Shown: in pieces, positions 22,647 through 32,940 of the stretch
Layout of the letters: each line of letters starts with the position of its first letter
Position numbering within the stretch: the first letter of the stretch is position 1
DNA from: Buchnera aphidicola (Symydobius americanus)
GTDB lineage: Bacteria; Pseudomonadota; Gammaproteobacteria; Enterobacterales; Enterobacteriaceae
DNA length: 64,000 nt
Assembly: GCF_964059135.1 (NCBI RefSeq)
Contig: NZ_OZ060393.1
Coordinates: 382,501 to 446,500, forward strand
Direction: 5' to 3'
Notes under the pieces: generated by a model
What the model was told of the DNA's origin: nothing
The model's database searches: none
Seen by the model: only the letters and a program-made list of their open reading frames with translations
Position numbers and translations under genes: made by a program

Positions 22647-22934
22647 TTACCAATTCATACAAAGTTTATGTTTTTCTGTTAATATAATTAATTCAGAGTA
22701 ATTAATGATATGAAATTTATCAGAAACCTTATTCAAAATACCTCTTGCTATTACATCTTCTCTAAGTAAGTATAAATTTATATTAGATAAATTGATTCCC
22801 TTAAAAAACGTATTATTTCTTATAGAAATCAATACACCATCTTGTAAAGCAACAAAATCATCCATAGAATTTAAAAATTTTAATATTGAATTAAAATTTA
22901 CCTGAAAAGGAGAATTCATTAAAATATGTAACAT
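22647..22934 (-). CDS. tusB: tRNA 2-thiolation sulfur relay subunit TusB
   Basis: Part of the TusBCD complex that passes sulfur from TusA to TusE for 2-thiouridine at position 34 of tRNA-Glu, -Lys and -Gln. It is 95 residues, the E. coli length, starting MLHILMNSPF. TusB has no catalytic cysteine but is needed for the heterohexamer. It is the last of the tusDCB trio placed directly before rpsL, as in E. coli. Confidence 0.93.
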   Translation of the reverse strand: MLHILMNSPFQVNFNSILKFLNSMDDFVALQDGVLISIRNNTFFKGINLSNINLYLLREDVIARGILNKVSDKFHIINYSELIILTEKHKLCMNW

Positions 22935-22952
22935 AAATATATTTTTGTAAAT

Positions 22953-23312
22953 TTAAAAATTTAATATATGATCAAATTCATATAATTTTGATCGTATTTG
23001 TTTTGAATTTAATAAATTAACAGGTAATATAAAATCAGTATCTTTAAAACAACCTCTTTCCAAAAGAGAATCATAACATAAATAAAAACTATTAATATTA
23101 AAAAAAGATAATGCACGAAATGAAAGGGAATAATTCTTAAGTAATATCCCTCGCGTATCTTGGTTACTTAAAATCTGAAAAATACCATCCTCAATAAAAA
23201 AAAGACTAAGATTATTCGTTAAACAAGATGCAGATAATACAAAATCTAATCCTTCCTTACCCAAACTATTTCCATGAGGAGAACAAGAAAATACCACAGC
23301 AATTTTTTTCAT
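22953..23312 (-). CDS. tusC: tRNA 2-thiolation sulfur relay subunit TusC
   Basis: Middle subunit of the TusBCD complex, 119 residues as in E. coli. The DsrF-like start KKIAVVFSCSPHGNSLGKEGLDF-type segment (SCSPHGNSLGKEGLD near residues 9-23) is diagnostic. Gaps to tusD and tusB are 5 and 18 bases, so the three are likely co-transcribed. Confidence 0.94.
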   Translation of the reverse strand: MKKIAVVFSCSPHGNSLGKEGLDFVLSASCLTNNLSLFFIEDGIFQILSNQDTRGILLKNYSLSFRALSFFNINSFYLCYDSLLERGCFKDTDFILPVNLLNSKQIRSKLYEFDHILNF

Positions 23313-23317
23313 ATAAA

Positions 23318-23707
23318 TTAAAATTGAACCAATCGATCAGATTTTAAAATAGAACTTACCAACGTTCCTAAGCCAGTTAAATGAAAAGATTTATGCAAAT
23401 TTCCATCAGAAAATCCCAAATCTAACGCAAGATTATCATCAATTACGCCTCTAACATATGCTGCATTAGAGCAAACATGTAAATTAATAGAAAATTTTTT
23501 ACTAAATCTGCACCAAGAATATACTAAATTCTCTTCATCAATGGATGAATACAAAAATTTATTTGAATTATAAATACCATTACAATAAAAAAAAACACTG
23601 TTAATTGAGTGTATTTTAAAATGAATTAAATTTTTTGAAAATAAAAAAGCACTAATAGCATTTTCAGTGCCATATGGCGGACCCATAACAAGTATAGTAT
23701 ATTTCAA
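23318..23707 (-). CDS. tusD: tRNA 2-thiolation sulfurtransferase subunit TusD
   Basis: Sulfur-carrying subunit of TusBCD, 129 residues (E. coli 128). The start MKYTILVMGPPYGTE fits the DsrE family. Cys79, in the segment LHVCSNAAYVRG, corresponds to the catalytic Cys78 of E. coli TusD, so the relay should work. Keeping this pathway implies that 2-thiouridine modification is still needed for decoding. Confidence 0.95.
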   Translation of the reverse strand: MKYTILVMGPPYGTENAISAFLFSKNLIHFKIHSINSVFFYCNGIYNSNKFLYSSIDEENLVYSWCRFSKKFSINLHVCSNAAYVRGVIDDNLALDLGFSDGNLHKSFHLTGLGTLVSSILKSDRLVQF

Positions 23708-23907
23708 ATTTTATTCCATCTTACAAATAATATAAGTTTATTCAATAAAATACTACATTAAATTAAAAAAAACATCATATTAAAATATAAATAATAAAAA
23801 TTTTTTAAATTTTATCATATGTAAAAAAAAAAGTAAAAAATATTTCATTAACTACACACAATACAATACAAAATAAAATACTAAAAGACAAAACATATTA
23901 TATTATA

Positions 23908-25092
23908 ATGAGAAAAAAAATCACTAAAGATAAAATTGGATTAACTTTGATAAGTTTCCTATCCTATTATTTTATAGGATCAATTATTACTATCACTGGA
24001 ATTCTTATGAAAAGTATTGCAAGGTATTTTCATGTCTCTATGTCTGAAATTAGTAGTACATTTACTTATTTAAATCTTGGAATACTGATTTCTATTCTAT
24101 TGAACTCATGGATTACAAATTTTATATCTTTAAATAAACAGATTCTCACAGGCTTCATCTTTATAATACCCTCAATATTAGGATTAGCGTATTCAAATAA
24201 TATTGCAACATTCTGTATTAGTATATTTATACTAGGATTAGTTGGGGGAATGACAATGTCTATTGGAACATTTTTGATCACATGTATATACAATGGAAAA
24301 AATAGAACATCAAAATTATTAATAACAGATTCATTTTTTAGTCTGTCCGGTATGACATTTCCAATAATTGCATCTTATTTCATCAAACACGATATATCAT
24401 GGTATTGGATCTATATCATGATTGCGATGATATACTTTTTAATACTTATCATTTCTTTAAATGTAAATTTTCCAAATCACATCATCTATAATCAAAAAAA
24501 AAAATATATTAAACAAGAAAAATATCAAATCAACATTAGTATACTAACATTATGTTTTGCTGCATTATTATATATTTTAGGACAATTAGGATTTATATCT
24601 TGGATACCAGAATACTTAATACAAAATATTAATATAAATATTCAAACACTCGGAAAATTAATAAGTAATTTTTGGATGTCTTATATGATAGGCATGTGGT
24701 TTTTTAGTTATATTTTAAATTTTTTTGATTTACAAAAATCCCTATTATATTTAACGAGTATTTCTACTATTTTGATGTATCTAATTATTCATACAAAAAA
24801 TATCCAATCCTTGATAATCATTATGATTATGTTAGGTTTTTTTTCAAGTGCAATTTATACCATTATCATTACATTAACCGCATTACAAAAAAAAAATGTT
24901 TCCCATAAATTAATTAATTTAATATTAACATCAGGAACATTTGGTACGTTATTAACATTTATAATTACCAGCCCGATTGTTTCTCATTTTGGAATATATA
25001 TAACATTAACAATATCAAATATATTATATGGAATTATTTCAATTTTATCTTGGACATTAAAGTTTTCTAGTAACCATACAAAAAATCTTTAA
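23908..25092 (+). CDS. tsgA: MFS transporter TsgA
   Basis: Inner-membrane protein of the major facilitator family, 394 residues (E. coli TsgA 393) with about 12 hydrophobic segments. Strong family matches are TFLITCIYNGKNR-like loops, LLITDSFFSLSGM in the middle and YILGQLGFISWIPEY. The substrate is not established; in Salmonella the gene was found as a selenite-responsive locus. It is one of only two transporters seen in the window. A run of 11 adenines (24494-24504) lies in a cytoplasmic lysine loop and stays in frame. It converges on trpS. Confidence 0.93.
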   Translation: MRKKITKDKIGLTLISFLSYYFIGSIITITGILMKSIARYFHVSMSEISSTFTYLNLGILISILLNSWITNFISLNKQILTGFIFIIPSILGLAYSNNIATFCISIFILGLVGGMTMSIGTFLITCIYNGKNRTSKLLITDSFFSLSGMTFPIIASYFIKHDISWYWIYIMIAMIYFLILIISLNVNFPNHIIYNQKKKYIKQEKYQINISILTLCFAALLYILGQLGFISWIPEYLIQNININIQTLGKLISNFWMSYMIGMWFFSYILNFFDLQKSLLYLTSISTILMYLIIHTKNIQSLIIIMIMLGFFSSAIYTIIITLTALQKKNVSHKLINLILTSGTFGTLLTFIITSPIVSHFGIYITLTISNILYGIISILSWTLKFSSNHTKNL

Positions 25093-25115
25093 AATATTTA
25101 AAATAAAATATATTT

Positions 25116-26114
25116 TTAAGATAAACCCATTTTATAATATACTTTTTCTAGTGTAATTTTAGCTCGTAAACTAGCCTGATGCGACCCATTATCTAAAATA
25201 TCCTGCAAATATAATTCATTATTTCTAAAGTATAAAAATTTTTCTTGTAATATATTCAAAGAATAATATATAGTATCAGATACAAATTTCTTAAAAGTAT
25301 TATATGATACATTATAAAATTCTTTCTCTAAAACAGATATTTTCTTTCCAGTTAAACTCGCCAAAATATTTAATAAATTTGAAATACCTGCTTTACGATT
25401 CGGTTCATAAAATATTTTATTCTCTGAATCCGTAATAGATCGAGAAATTTTTCTCAAAATAGATTGTTTATCATCTAGTAAAAATATTACATTATTTATA
25501 TTAACATCTGATTTTGACATCTTTTTTGTTGGATTTAATAACGCCATAATTTTAACATGACAATCATTTAATTTATAATTTGAAGGTAGTTTAAAGGTCT
25601 TCCCATGTAGTACATTAAATCGATTAGCAATTTTTTTAGCTAATTCTAAATGTTGTTTTTGATCATGACCAACAATAATATAATCTGTTTGATATAACAA
25701 AATATCTGATGACATTAAAATAGGATAATTTAATAAACCAACATTAACATTTTTACTATTTATTTTTGATTTATGTTTAAATTGTGTCATACGGATTAAT
25801 TCACCAAAATACGTATAGCAATTTAATATCCAATTTAATTGACAATGTTCAGATACCGAAGATTGAATGAATATAATACTTTTTTTAGGATCAACTCCTG
25901 AAGCTAAATAAAAAGCTAATGTATCAAAAGTAATTTTTCTTAATAATCTATGTTCCTGAAACGATGTAAGAGCATGCAAATCAGCTATACTATAAATACA
26001 GGTAGCATTATTTTGTATGATAGACCAATGAGATAAAGAACCAATATAATTCCCTAAAGTAAGATTACCTGATGGTTGAACAGCACTAAAAATAATTGGT
26101 TTAGATAAAATCAC
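25116..26114 (-). CDS. trpS: Tryptophanyl-tRNA synthetase
   Basis: Class I synthetase charging tRNA-Trp, 332 residues (E. coli 334). The N-terminal signature is PSGNLTLGNYIG (a HIGH-type motif) and the KMSKS loop appears as KKMSKSD. The start codon is GTG at 26114, with GAGG seven bases upstream; no in-frame ATG lies near. Tryptophan it uses is made by the same symbiont (trpEG at 45-47 kb). Confidence 0.97.
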   Translation of the reverse strand: MILSKPIIFSAVQPSGNLTLGNYIGSLSHWSIIQNNATCIYSIADLHALTSFQEHRLLRKITFDTLAFYLASGVDPKKSIIFIQSSVSEHCQLNWILNCYTYFGELIRMTQFKHKSKINSKNVNVGLLNYPILMSSDILLYQTDYIIVGHDQKQHLELAKKIANRFNVLHGKTFKLPSNYKLNDCHVKIMALLNPTKKMSKSDVNINNVIFLLDDKQSILRKISRSITDSENKIFYEPNRKAGISNLLNILASLTGKKISVLEKEFYNVSYNTFKKFVSDTIYYSLNILQEKFLYFRNNELYLQDILDNGSHQASLRAKITLEKVYYKMGLS

Positions 26115-26190
26115 ACTTCATCCTCAGAAATAAAAAAAATCAATTCAAAAATATAATTATATTATATATTATTAAAAATTTCATAAATAT

Positions 26191-26859
26191 TTAAATACTA
26201 TATAATTTACTTTTCATGTTTTGAATAATTTTGAAGTAATTTTTTGAACTAAATATAGCAGAACCAACAACAAATATATCCGCTCCAGCAGAAGCAATAT
26301 CTGAAATATTACTTAATTTAATACCACCATCTACCTCTAATAAAATATTAGGAAAAAATTTATCAATCCGAATACGAATTTCACGCAATTTATCTAACAT
26401 TTTTGGAATAAAACTTTGTCCAGAAAAACCAGGATTAACACCCATTAATAAAATTATATCAATCTTATCCATGGTATAATCTAAAATACTTAATGACGTA
26501 GACGGATTAAAACCTAAACCAACCTTACAACCAGAATTTTTAATTAAAGTCAATGTTTTATCAACATGATCTGTAGTTTCAGGATGAATAGTGATGCAAT
26601 CTGCTCCAGATTTTGCAAAGATAGGAATTAAATTATCGACTGGTTTTACCATTAAATGTACATCAATTGGAGCTGTAATCTTGTAATCTTTCAAAGACTT
26701 TAATACCATTGGACCAATGGTTAAATTTGGAACATAATGATTGTCCATTACATCAAAATGCACGATATCACCACCTGCAGATAATGCTTTTTGTACATCT
26801 TCTCCTAATCTTGAAAAATCCGCAGATAGAATTGAAGGAGCAATAAAAAATTTTTTCAT
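26191..26859 (-). CDS. rpe: Ribulose-phosphate 3-epimerase
   Basis: Interconverts ribulose 5-phosphate and xylulose 5-phosphate in the pentose phosphate pathway. The start is the ATG at 26859 ([19 protein letters not shown]), giving 222 residues (E. coli 225). Motifs [21 protein letters not shown] and [15 protein letters not shown] ([13 protein letters not shown]) carry the metal- and phosphate-binding residues. Gene order trpS-rpe-aroB-aroK follows E. coli with gph, dam and damX lost. Confidence 0.97.
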   Translation of the reverse strand: MKKFFIAPSILSADFSRLGEDVQKALSAGGDIVHFDVMDNHYVPNLTIGPMVLKSLKDYKITAPIDVHLMVKPVDNLIPIFAKSGADCITIHPETTDHVDKTLTLIKNSGCKVGLGFNPSTSLSILDYTMDKIDIILLMGVNPGFSGQSFIPKMLDKLREIRIRIDKFFPNILLEVDGGIKLSNISDIASAGADIFVVGSAIFSSKNYFKIIQNMKSKLYSI

Positions 26860-26940
26860 CAAAATCTCTTATATTAATAATCAATATTAGAATTAATTTA
26901 TATATCTTCCAAAAATAAAATAAATCATAATAAAGTCAAA

Positions 26941-28029
26941 TTAAATACTAATCACTTGTAAAATAGCAGATTCTATAACTTTATGATTAATATCATTAAA
27001 AATCTTTACTTTTCCAATGGAAATAGGTAAAACTAATCGAATTTTTCCGAAATGATTTTTTTTATCTCGTTGCATATAAGGAAAATACGATTCTACTTTC
27101 ATTGAACAAGGTGCTTGAACAGGTAATTCACATCTCTTTAATAATTTTATTACTCGATTAACGTCGTATTTTTTCATCAATCCAAGTATTTCAGATGTTG
27201 TACACGCCATAACTATTCCTACGGAAACAGACTCACCATGCAACCAACCCTGATAATTAAAATACGATTCAATAGCATGACCGTAGGTATGACCCAAATT
27301 CAATAAAACACGAAGATTTTTTTCGCGTTCATCATTCGATACAATATTAGCTTTTAATTCACAACATCTTTTAATACAATACATTAGACTTTCTATATTT
27401 AAAGACAAAATTTGATGTAAATTTTTTTCTAACCATTCAAAAAAAACCATATCAAAAGAAATAGCATATTTTATAACTTCAGATAAACCAGAAGCTAATT
27501 GATTATAAGGCAAAGTACGTAAAAAATCTAAATTTATAATAACCGATTGAGGCTGCCAAAAAGAACCGATCATATTTTTTCCTAAAATATGATTTACCCC
27601 AGTTTTTCCCCCTATAGCAGCATCTACTTGAGATAATAAAGTGGTTGGAATTTGTATAAAACTTATACCTCTTTGATAAATAGAAGCAACAAAACCAGTT
27701 AAATCACCGATAACACCTCCCCCTAATGCAACTAATACACTATGACGATCATGCATTTTTTTTAATAATTCAGACAATAATAAATCTACTGAATTTAAAT
27801 TCTTATACTCTTCTCCATCAGGAAAAACAAATTCATCTACATGAAATCCTAATTTTAATAAATAATCTAATACTATTTTTTTACAAATATGATTTAATGT
27901 AATATTAGTAACTAACATTATTTTACATCCACTTTTTAGGGGGGAAAATATGTTATCAAAACTAAATAATTTAGAACCAATTTTAATTAAATAAGAGTGG
28001 TTTTTTAAATGAACTCTTACTATCTCCAT
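26941..28029 (-). CDS. aroB: 3-dehydroquinate synthase
   Basis: Second enzyme of the shikimate pathway, using NAD and a metal ion. The ATG at 28029 (MEIVRVHLKN) with an AAAGGA ribosome binding site gives 362 residues, the E. coli length; an upstream in-frame start at 28065 is rejected. Motifs PDGEEYKN, LGGGVIGDLTGFVAS, GGKTGVNH and the metal-binding NLGHTYGHAIE are all intact. It lies 58 bases after aroK. Confidence 0.97.
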   Translation of the reverse strand: MEIVRVHLKNHSYLIKIGSKLFSFDNIFSPLKSGCKIMLVTNITLNHICKKIVLDYLLKLGFHVDEFVFPDGEEYKNLNSVDLLLSELLKKMHDRHSVLVALGGGVIGDLTGFVASIYQRGISFIQIPTTLLSQVDAAIGGKTGVNHILGKNMIGSFWQPQSVIINLDFLRTLPYNQLASGLSEVIKYAISFDMVFFEWLEKNLHQILSLNIESLMYCIKRCCELKANIVSNDEREKNLRVLLNLGHTYGHAIESYFNYQGWLHGESVSVGIVMACTTSEILGLMKKYDVNRVIKLLKRCELPVQAPCSMKVESYFPYMQRDKKNHFGKIRLVLPISIGKVKIFNDINHKVIESAILQVISI

Positions 28030-28087
28030 AATTATTATCCTTTCTATATAACAATAAATAACCAATCATAATTAAAATATGATCAAA

Positions 28088-28609
28088 TTATACTTTCCTT
28101 AGATAATTCATAATATTATATGTTATTAATTTAGCGCTTTTATTATCAGTATTAATTGTAATATCTGCTATTTCCTGATATAGAGGATTGCGTTCTAAAG
28201 ATAATTTATGTAAAATACTAAAATTTGAACCCGTATTTTGTAATAAAGGTCTGTTTTTATCTTTTTTAGTACGCATTAATTGTTTTTCAACAGTTGCTTT
28301 TAAATATATGATAATACCTCTAGCAGATAAAAAATTCCTTACATTCTGAGAAATAATTGATCCACCACCAGTAGCTAATATAATTCTATTCATTTGAGTT
28401 AATTCATTAATAATCTTTTCTTCTCTAATTCTAAAACCCTTCTCTCCTTCAATATCGAATATCCAACTAATATCAGCACCAGTACGTTTTTCAATTTCTT
28501 GATCTGAATCATAAAATTCCATACTAAGCTCTTTTGATAAATGACGACCAATTGTACTCTTTCCAGCTCCCATGGGGCCTATTAAAAAAATATTTCTTTT
28601 TTCTACCAT
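28088..28609 (-). CDS. aroK: Shikimate kinase I
   Basis: Phosphorylates shikimate in chorismate synthesis. The start at 28609 ([18 protein letters not shown]) gives 173 residues as in E. coli AroK. The P-loop GPMGAGKST is at about residues 11-19; [17 protein letters not shown] and the GGGS shikimate-binding loop follow. An upstream start at 28660 would extend into the leader and has no counterpart. Confidence 0.97.
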   Translation of the reverse strand: MVEKRNIFLIGPMGAGKSTIGRHLSKELSMEFYDSDQEIEKRTGADISWIFDIEGEKGFRIREEKIINELTQMNRIILATGGGSIISQNVRNFLSARGIIIYLKATVEKQLMRTKKDKNRPLLQNTGSNFSILHKLSLERNPLYQEIADITINTDNKSAKLITYNIMNYLRKV

Positions 28610-28660
28610 ATTTATAATATTACTAACAAGTTGTTTAAAATACCCAATAGTAATATTCAC

Positions 28661-28898
28661 TATCGGTAAGAGTATATAAATAATTTAAAAAAAATATAAA
28701 ATATGTTATTTTGAATATTGAAATAAAAAATTAATAAAAACAATATAATTAAAAGATATCAAATATTCTCAAACATAAAATATTCTCTTTAAAAAAAAAT
28801 AATAAATTATATTGTTATCTATCAACTAATTGTATAAAATAAAGATAACAATATTTAAATTCTATAATTTAATATCAATTTATAAAATATGTTAATAG
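28661..28898. other. Gap between aroK and tRNA-Ser
   Basis: About 240 A/T-rich bases between divergent genes, with no reading frame I would support. It holds a perfect 12-base inverted repeat (28809-28820 and 28843-28854, loop 22 bases). Promoters for aroK (minus) and tRNA-Ser (plus) must lie here. Confidence 0.4.
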
Positions 28899-28985
28899 GT
28901 GAGATGTCCGAGAGGCTTAAGGAGCACGCCTGGAAAGCGTGTATACGAAAAAATCGTATCAAGGGTTCGAATCCCTTTCTCACCA
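28899..28985 (+). tRNA. tRNA-Ser (anticodon GGA)
   Basis: An 87-base class II tRNA with acceptor stem GGTGAGA/TCTCACC, anticodon loop CTGGAAA (GGA), a long variable arm (TACGA...TCGTA) and T-loop GGTTCGAATCC. The discriminator base is A. CCA is not encoded; seven or more A residues follow. Confidence 0.97.
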
Positions 28986-29048
28986 AAAAAAAATAATCAT
29001 GTAAAACAGAATAATAATCTAAATATTATTTTAAAATATTTAGTAATT

Positions 29049-29756
29049 TTATACGATAATAGATTCTAAAGCGATTTTAATTATATTATTCAAAGTCGAT
29101 TCTCTTTCCTGATAAGATAAAAATTGGTTTTTAGAAATATGATCTGAAATGGAACAAATAGACATAGACTGAATACCAAATTCTGCTGATTTAGAATAAA
29201 TTCCAGCAGTTTCCATATCTACTCCTAAAATTCTATACTGATTTAATAAATCATACACTTTATAATCATCAATGTAAAATGAATCTGTGGTAAAAAAATT
29301 TCCAATATTTACATTTAAATTCATTTTTTTTGAAATATTAACTGCATCATACACCATATTAAAATCCGCAATAGCAGAAAAATCAAAATTATTAAATTTT
29401 AAACGATTCATACTGGAATCCGTACACGCCCCAAGAGCAATAAGAATATCATTTAAATCTAAATCATTTCTAACAGTACCGCAAGTTCCAACTCTAATAA
29501 TTTTTTTAACATGATAATATTTAAATAATTCAGTAATATAAATACATGCGGAAGGAATTCCCATACCATGACTCATGGTAGATACTATAACACCCTTATA
29601 ATAACCAGTAAAACCTAACATAGATCTTATATTAGTAATTTGATACGAATTCTCTAGAAAATTTTCCGCAATATATTTAGCTCGTATAGGATCTCCAGAC
29701 ATAATTACACGTTCTGAAAAAGTATTTTTTTTAGCATTAATGTGGGGTGTGACCAT
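29049..29756 (-). CDS. deoD: Purine nucleoside phosphorylase
   Basis: Cleaves purine nucleosides with phosphate. It is 235 residues (E. coli 239). Features are the N-terminal TPHINAKK, VIMSGDPIRAKYIAENFL, the phosphate-binding RVGTCGT segment, and the base-binding EMETAG-type site (VDMETAGIYS). The active-site aspartate is in CSISDHI. It follows deoB by about 85 bases as in the E. coli deo operon; deoC and deoA are absent here. Confidence 0.97.
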   Translation of the reverse strand: MVTPHINAKKNTFSERVIMSGDPIRAKYIAENFLENSYQITNIRSMLGFTGYYKGVIVSTMSHGMGIPSACIYITELFKYYHVKKIIRVGTCGTVRNDLDLNDILIALGACTDSSMNRLKFNNFDFSAIADFNMVYDAVNISKKMNLNVNIGNFFTTDSFYIDDYKVYDLLNQYRILGVDMETAGIYSKSAEFGIQSMSICSISDHISKNQFLSYQERESTLNNIIKIALESIIV

Positions 29757-29841
29757 ACCTTATATTATCCTCAAATTATAAAAATATTTTAATCAATAAA
29801 AATAAATTATATATATTTATTTAAAAAATTTTTATTAAGTA

Positions 29842-31071
29842 TCATAACATATTAACCCCATAATCCATATTAGATAAAGAAAAATACTTAGAAATAGTTT
29901 GAGCAATATCTGAAAATGTTTTACGATGACCTAAAAACCGTACAGGAATCAATTTCCCGTATAATAATATAGGTATAAATTCTCTAGTATGATCCATTCC
30001 TGACCAAGTTGGATCACAACCATGATCAGCAGTAATAATTAAAAGATCTTCTTTCTTTAAAATATTCAATATCTCTGGTAGTCTGGAATCAAAGTATTCT
30101 AAACCTTTTGCGTATCCTGAAACATCTCTTCTATGCCCCCATGTAGAATCAAAATCAACAAAATTAGAAAATACTATAGACTGACCAGGAGCATGTTGCA
30201 TTTCATGAATGGTTTGATTAATTAAAGAATCTAATCCAACAGATAATACTGTCTTAGTAATTCCTAAATGTGCAAAAATATCCGCTGTTTTACCTATAGC
30301 AATTACATGACCATTTTTTTCATGAATTAACTTTTGTAAAACAGTTTTATGTAATGGTGGTTTTGAAAAATCTTTTCGATTTCCAGTACGATAAAAACAA
30401 CCCTGATAACTACCTAAAAATGGACGAGCAATCACTCTAGTTATATTATAATTATTCTTATCTAATATCCCTCTAATCCCTTCACATAACTTATACAAAT
30501 TAAGCAAACCAAATTCTTTTTCATGACAAGCAACTTGAAATACTGAATCGGAAGATGTATAAACAATTGGTTTTTTAGTTTTAATATGTTCTTCTCCAAA
30601 ATCATCTAATATTTTTATCCCAGAAGCATGACAATTTCCAAGAAAACCGGGTAATTGAAATTGATTCTGAATTTCAAGAAGAAGCGTTTTTGAAAAACTA
30701 TCTTTAAGATCTTTAAAATAATCCCATTGAAACAATACTGGTACTCCAGCTAACTCCCAATGACCAGAAGAAGTATCTTTAGCAGATGAAATTTCACTAG
30801 CATATCCGTAACTTCCCAAAATTTTGATAGGTTCTATTATTCCAAAAGGAAAATTTCCAGAAATTTTTCTATAAACCTCACCTAATCCTAAAGAAATTAA
30901 ATTCGGAATACGCAATGGTCCATAACGATTCTTATTAGCTGCATTAAAATAACAGTATTCAGCTATATGTCCCAATGTATCTGCCCCTACATCATTAAAT
31001 AGACCAGCATCATAACTATATCCAACACCAAAGGAATCTAATACTAAAATTAATACCCTTCTTCTGCTCAT
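29842..31071 (-). CDS. deoB: Phosphopentomutase
   Basis: Interconverts ribose 1-phosphate and ribose 5-phosphate, linking nucleoside breakdown by DeoD to the pentose phosphate pathway. It is 409 residues (E. coli 407). The alkaline phosphatase-superfamily metal site is visible as VLDSFGVG near the start and TADHGCDPTW near the end; the KDTSSGHWE segment contains the phosphorylated residue. Confidence 0.97.
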   Translation of the reverse strand: MSRRRVLILVLDSFGVGYSYDAGLFNDVGADTLGHIAEYCYFNAANKNRYGPLRIPNLISLGLGEVYRKISGNFPFGIIEPIKILGSYGYASEISSAKDTSSGHWELAGVPVLFQWDYFKDLKDSFSKTLLLEIQNQFQLPGFLGNCHASGIKILDDFGEEHIKTKKPIVYTSSDSVFQVACHEKEFGLLNLYKLCEGIRGILDKNNYNITRVIARPFLGSYQGCFYRTGNRKDFSKPPLHKTVLQKLIHEKNGHVIAIGKTADIFAHLGITKTVLSVGLDSLINQTIHEMQHAPGQSIVFSNFVDFDSTWGHRRDVSGYAKGLEYFDSRLPEILNILKKEDLLIITADHGCDPTWSGMDHTREFIPILLYGKLIPVRFLGHRKTFSDIAQTISKYFSLSNMDYGVNML

Positions 31072-31139
31072 ATGAGATATCCTAATTATATTAATAGTTT
31101 AATATATTACGCATTAACATAATAAAAAACTATATAAAT

Positions 31140-31721
31140 TTAAAAAAAAGAATGATTTCCACGAGTATGATTTGTAATATCTTTTACACCCTTTAATATA
31201 GGAAAATTCTTTAAAATTTGTTTTTCAATACCATCTTTTAAAGTAAAATCTACCATAGAACAACCATTACAACCACCTGAAAATTTTATAATAATGTAAC
31301 CTGATTTAGTAATATTTAATAAAGTAATTTTTCCACCATGCACAGAAAGTTGAGTATTGATATTAGATTCTATAAAAGATTGTATTTTTAAAAATAATTT
31401 ACGATTTTTATTAGTATGATCAATACTTGATTCTTTAGCATTAGGAGCAATTAACATTAACTGTTTTTCTAAATTATTCTTGAATAAATCAATCTTAGAA
31501 TTTTTAAAATACGGAACAATTTCGCGATTTAAATAAATACTAAAATTTGAGTATTTAATTTCAATATCTTTTGGATGAATTGTATTATAATCATAAGATA
31601 TCTTACATTCAGCATACTCAGTACCAGGATGTTGGATTGATATTCTTAGATTAGTTTTTTGATTTTTTTTATTAATCAAAATATTTAAGTAAGTTTCAGC
31701 GCGTTTAGAAATCTTAATCAT
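31140..31721 (-). CDS. nfuA: Iron-sulfur carrier protein NfuA
   Basis: Delivers 4Fe-4S clusters to target enzymes. It is 193 residues (E. coli 191), with a degenerate A-type domain at the N-terminus (about 1-95) and the Nfu domain at the C-terminus with Cys151 and Cys154 in SGGCNGCSMVDFTLK. In this window MutY, HemW and dihydroxy-acid dehydratase are iron-sulfur enzymes that could be clients. Confidence 0.95.
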   Translation of the reverse strand: MIKISKRAETYLNILINKKNQKTNLRISIQHPGTEYAECKISYDYNTIHPKDIEIKYSNFSIYLNREIVPYFKNSKIDLFKNNLEKQLMLIAPNAKESSIDHTNKNRKLFLKIQSFIESNINTQLSVHGGKITLLNITKSGYIIIKFSGGCNGCSMVDFTLKDGIEKQILKNFPILKGVKDITNHTRGNHSFF

Positions 31722-32114
31722 GATAAATTATTATAATAATTAAAATATATTTATATTATGGATAATTTTAGTAATATATACAATATTAAATTATGAAAAA
31801 TGATAATGTTATTGAAGATTATCAAGAATAATACGTTTATATAAAAATTTTTATAATATTAAAATATATATATTATAGAATTCAGTATAAAAATAATAAA
31901 ATATTCTTATCTCATACTAAAGAAAAAAATAATTTAATATTATATTTTTCCAAGAATCGATTAAATAAATAAAATGTTTAAAATATTTTTGATATACAGT
32001 AAATGATAAATCAGATAAAATTAATCCTAAAAAAATATTCAAAAAAAAAGAAAATAACATATATTCACCAATATAATTTTAAAATAATATTCAATATATT
32101 GAAAATAAATTGCC
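31722..32114. other. Gene-free stretch between nfuA and ssb
   Basis: About 390 bases, nearly all A and T. I see no conserved reading frame. A 67-codon plus-strand frame starting at 32003 runs into the antisense of ssb and is not credible. It may be the eroded remains of genes lost between nfuA and ssb. Confidence 0.5.
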
Positions 32115-32600
32115 TTAAAACGGAAGTTCTTCATCAAATTCTGGACCGGATAAATCGTCTTCCAAAAAGGAATCTTGATTTAAATCCTTTGAATTCTTAT
32201 TTTTAACAATAAAATTATTATCTTTTTGGTTTTGATCATCTCTGTTAGAAATTCGAGAACCTAACATTTGCATAGTTCCATTAGCTTTGACTATAATTTC
32301 CGTAACATATCTATCAATACCATTTTGGTCTTTCCATTTTCTCGTTTTTAACGAGCCTTCAATATATATTTTAGCACCTTTAGATAAATATTCACCTGAA
32401 ATTTCAGCTAATTTCCCAAATAAAACCACTCTATGCCATTCAGTATTTTCTTTTATATCTCCTGTTTTTTTATCTTTCCAGCTTTCGGATGTTGCTATAC
32501 TAATATTAGCTACTGCACTCCCGTTTTGCATATAACGAACTTCAGGATCTTTTCCTAAATATCCAATTAAAATAACTTTATTAATTCCTCGACTAGCCAT
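32115..32600 (-). CDS. ssb: Single-stranded DNA-binding protein
   Basis: Binds single-stranded DNA during replication and repair. It is 161 residues (E. coli 178). The N-terminal OB fold ([23 protein letters not shown], about 1-110) is followed by a short polar linker and an acidic tip ending in DEELPF, which is the docking site for partner proteins. The linker is shorter than in E. coli and lacks its Gly/Gln-rich stretch. Confidence 0.97.
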   Translation of the reverse strand: MASRGINKVILIGYLGKDPEVRYMQNGSAVANISIATSESWKDKKTGDIKENTEWHRVVLFGKLAEISGEYLSKGAKIYIEGSLKTRKWKDQNGIDRYVTEIIVKANGTMQMLGSRISNRDDQNQKDNNFIVKNKNSKDLNQDSFLEDDLSGPEFDEELPF

Positions 32601-32940
32601 ATTAATGCCCTATAATTAAAATATAATAATATGAAATAATTGGAACTTTTATAACAAATATAAAACATGAAATATAATAATTTTTAAAATAATTTCAAAA
32701 ATATATATTTATTATCTATTAAAAAATCAAATTTCAATAATAAAAATATTAAAAAATCATATTAAATATTCTATCTTAAAATATGAAATGTAATAAATAA
32801 TAAATTCACTCTAAAAATTATAAAAATTTAAAAATAGTGAATTAAAACTATAATAAATATAAAATAAACAAAAATAAATTTAAAAATTAAAATATACTAA
32901 TGGTATTATAAAAATATTTAAAAAAACAAAAAAAAAATAA
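32601..32940. other. Gene-free stretch between ssb and dnaB
   Basis: About 340 bases of A/T-rich sequence between divergent genes. No reading frame or structured RNA was recognised. Promoters for ssb (minus) and dnaB (plus) should lie here, but many TATAAT-like boxes make a choice arbitrary. Confidence 0.45.

Noticed and set aside
32003-32206. 67-codon plus-strand reading frame between nfuA and ssb
   Set aside because: Its second half is the antisense of ssb, composition is plain A/T drift and it resembles no family.
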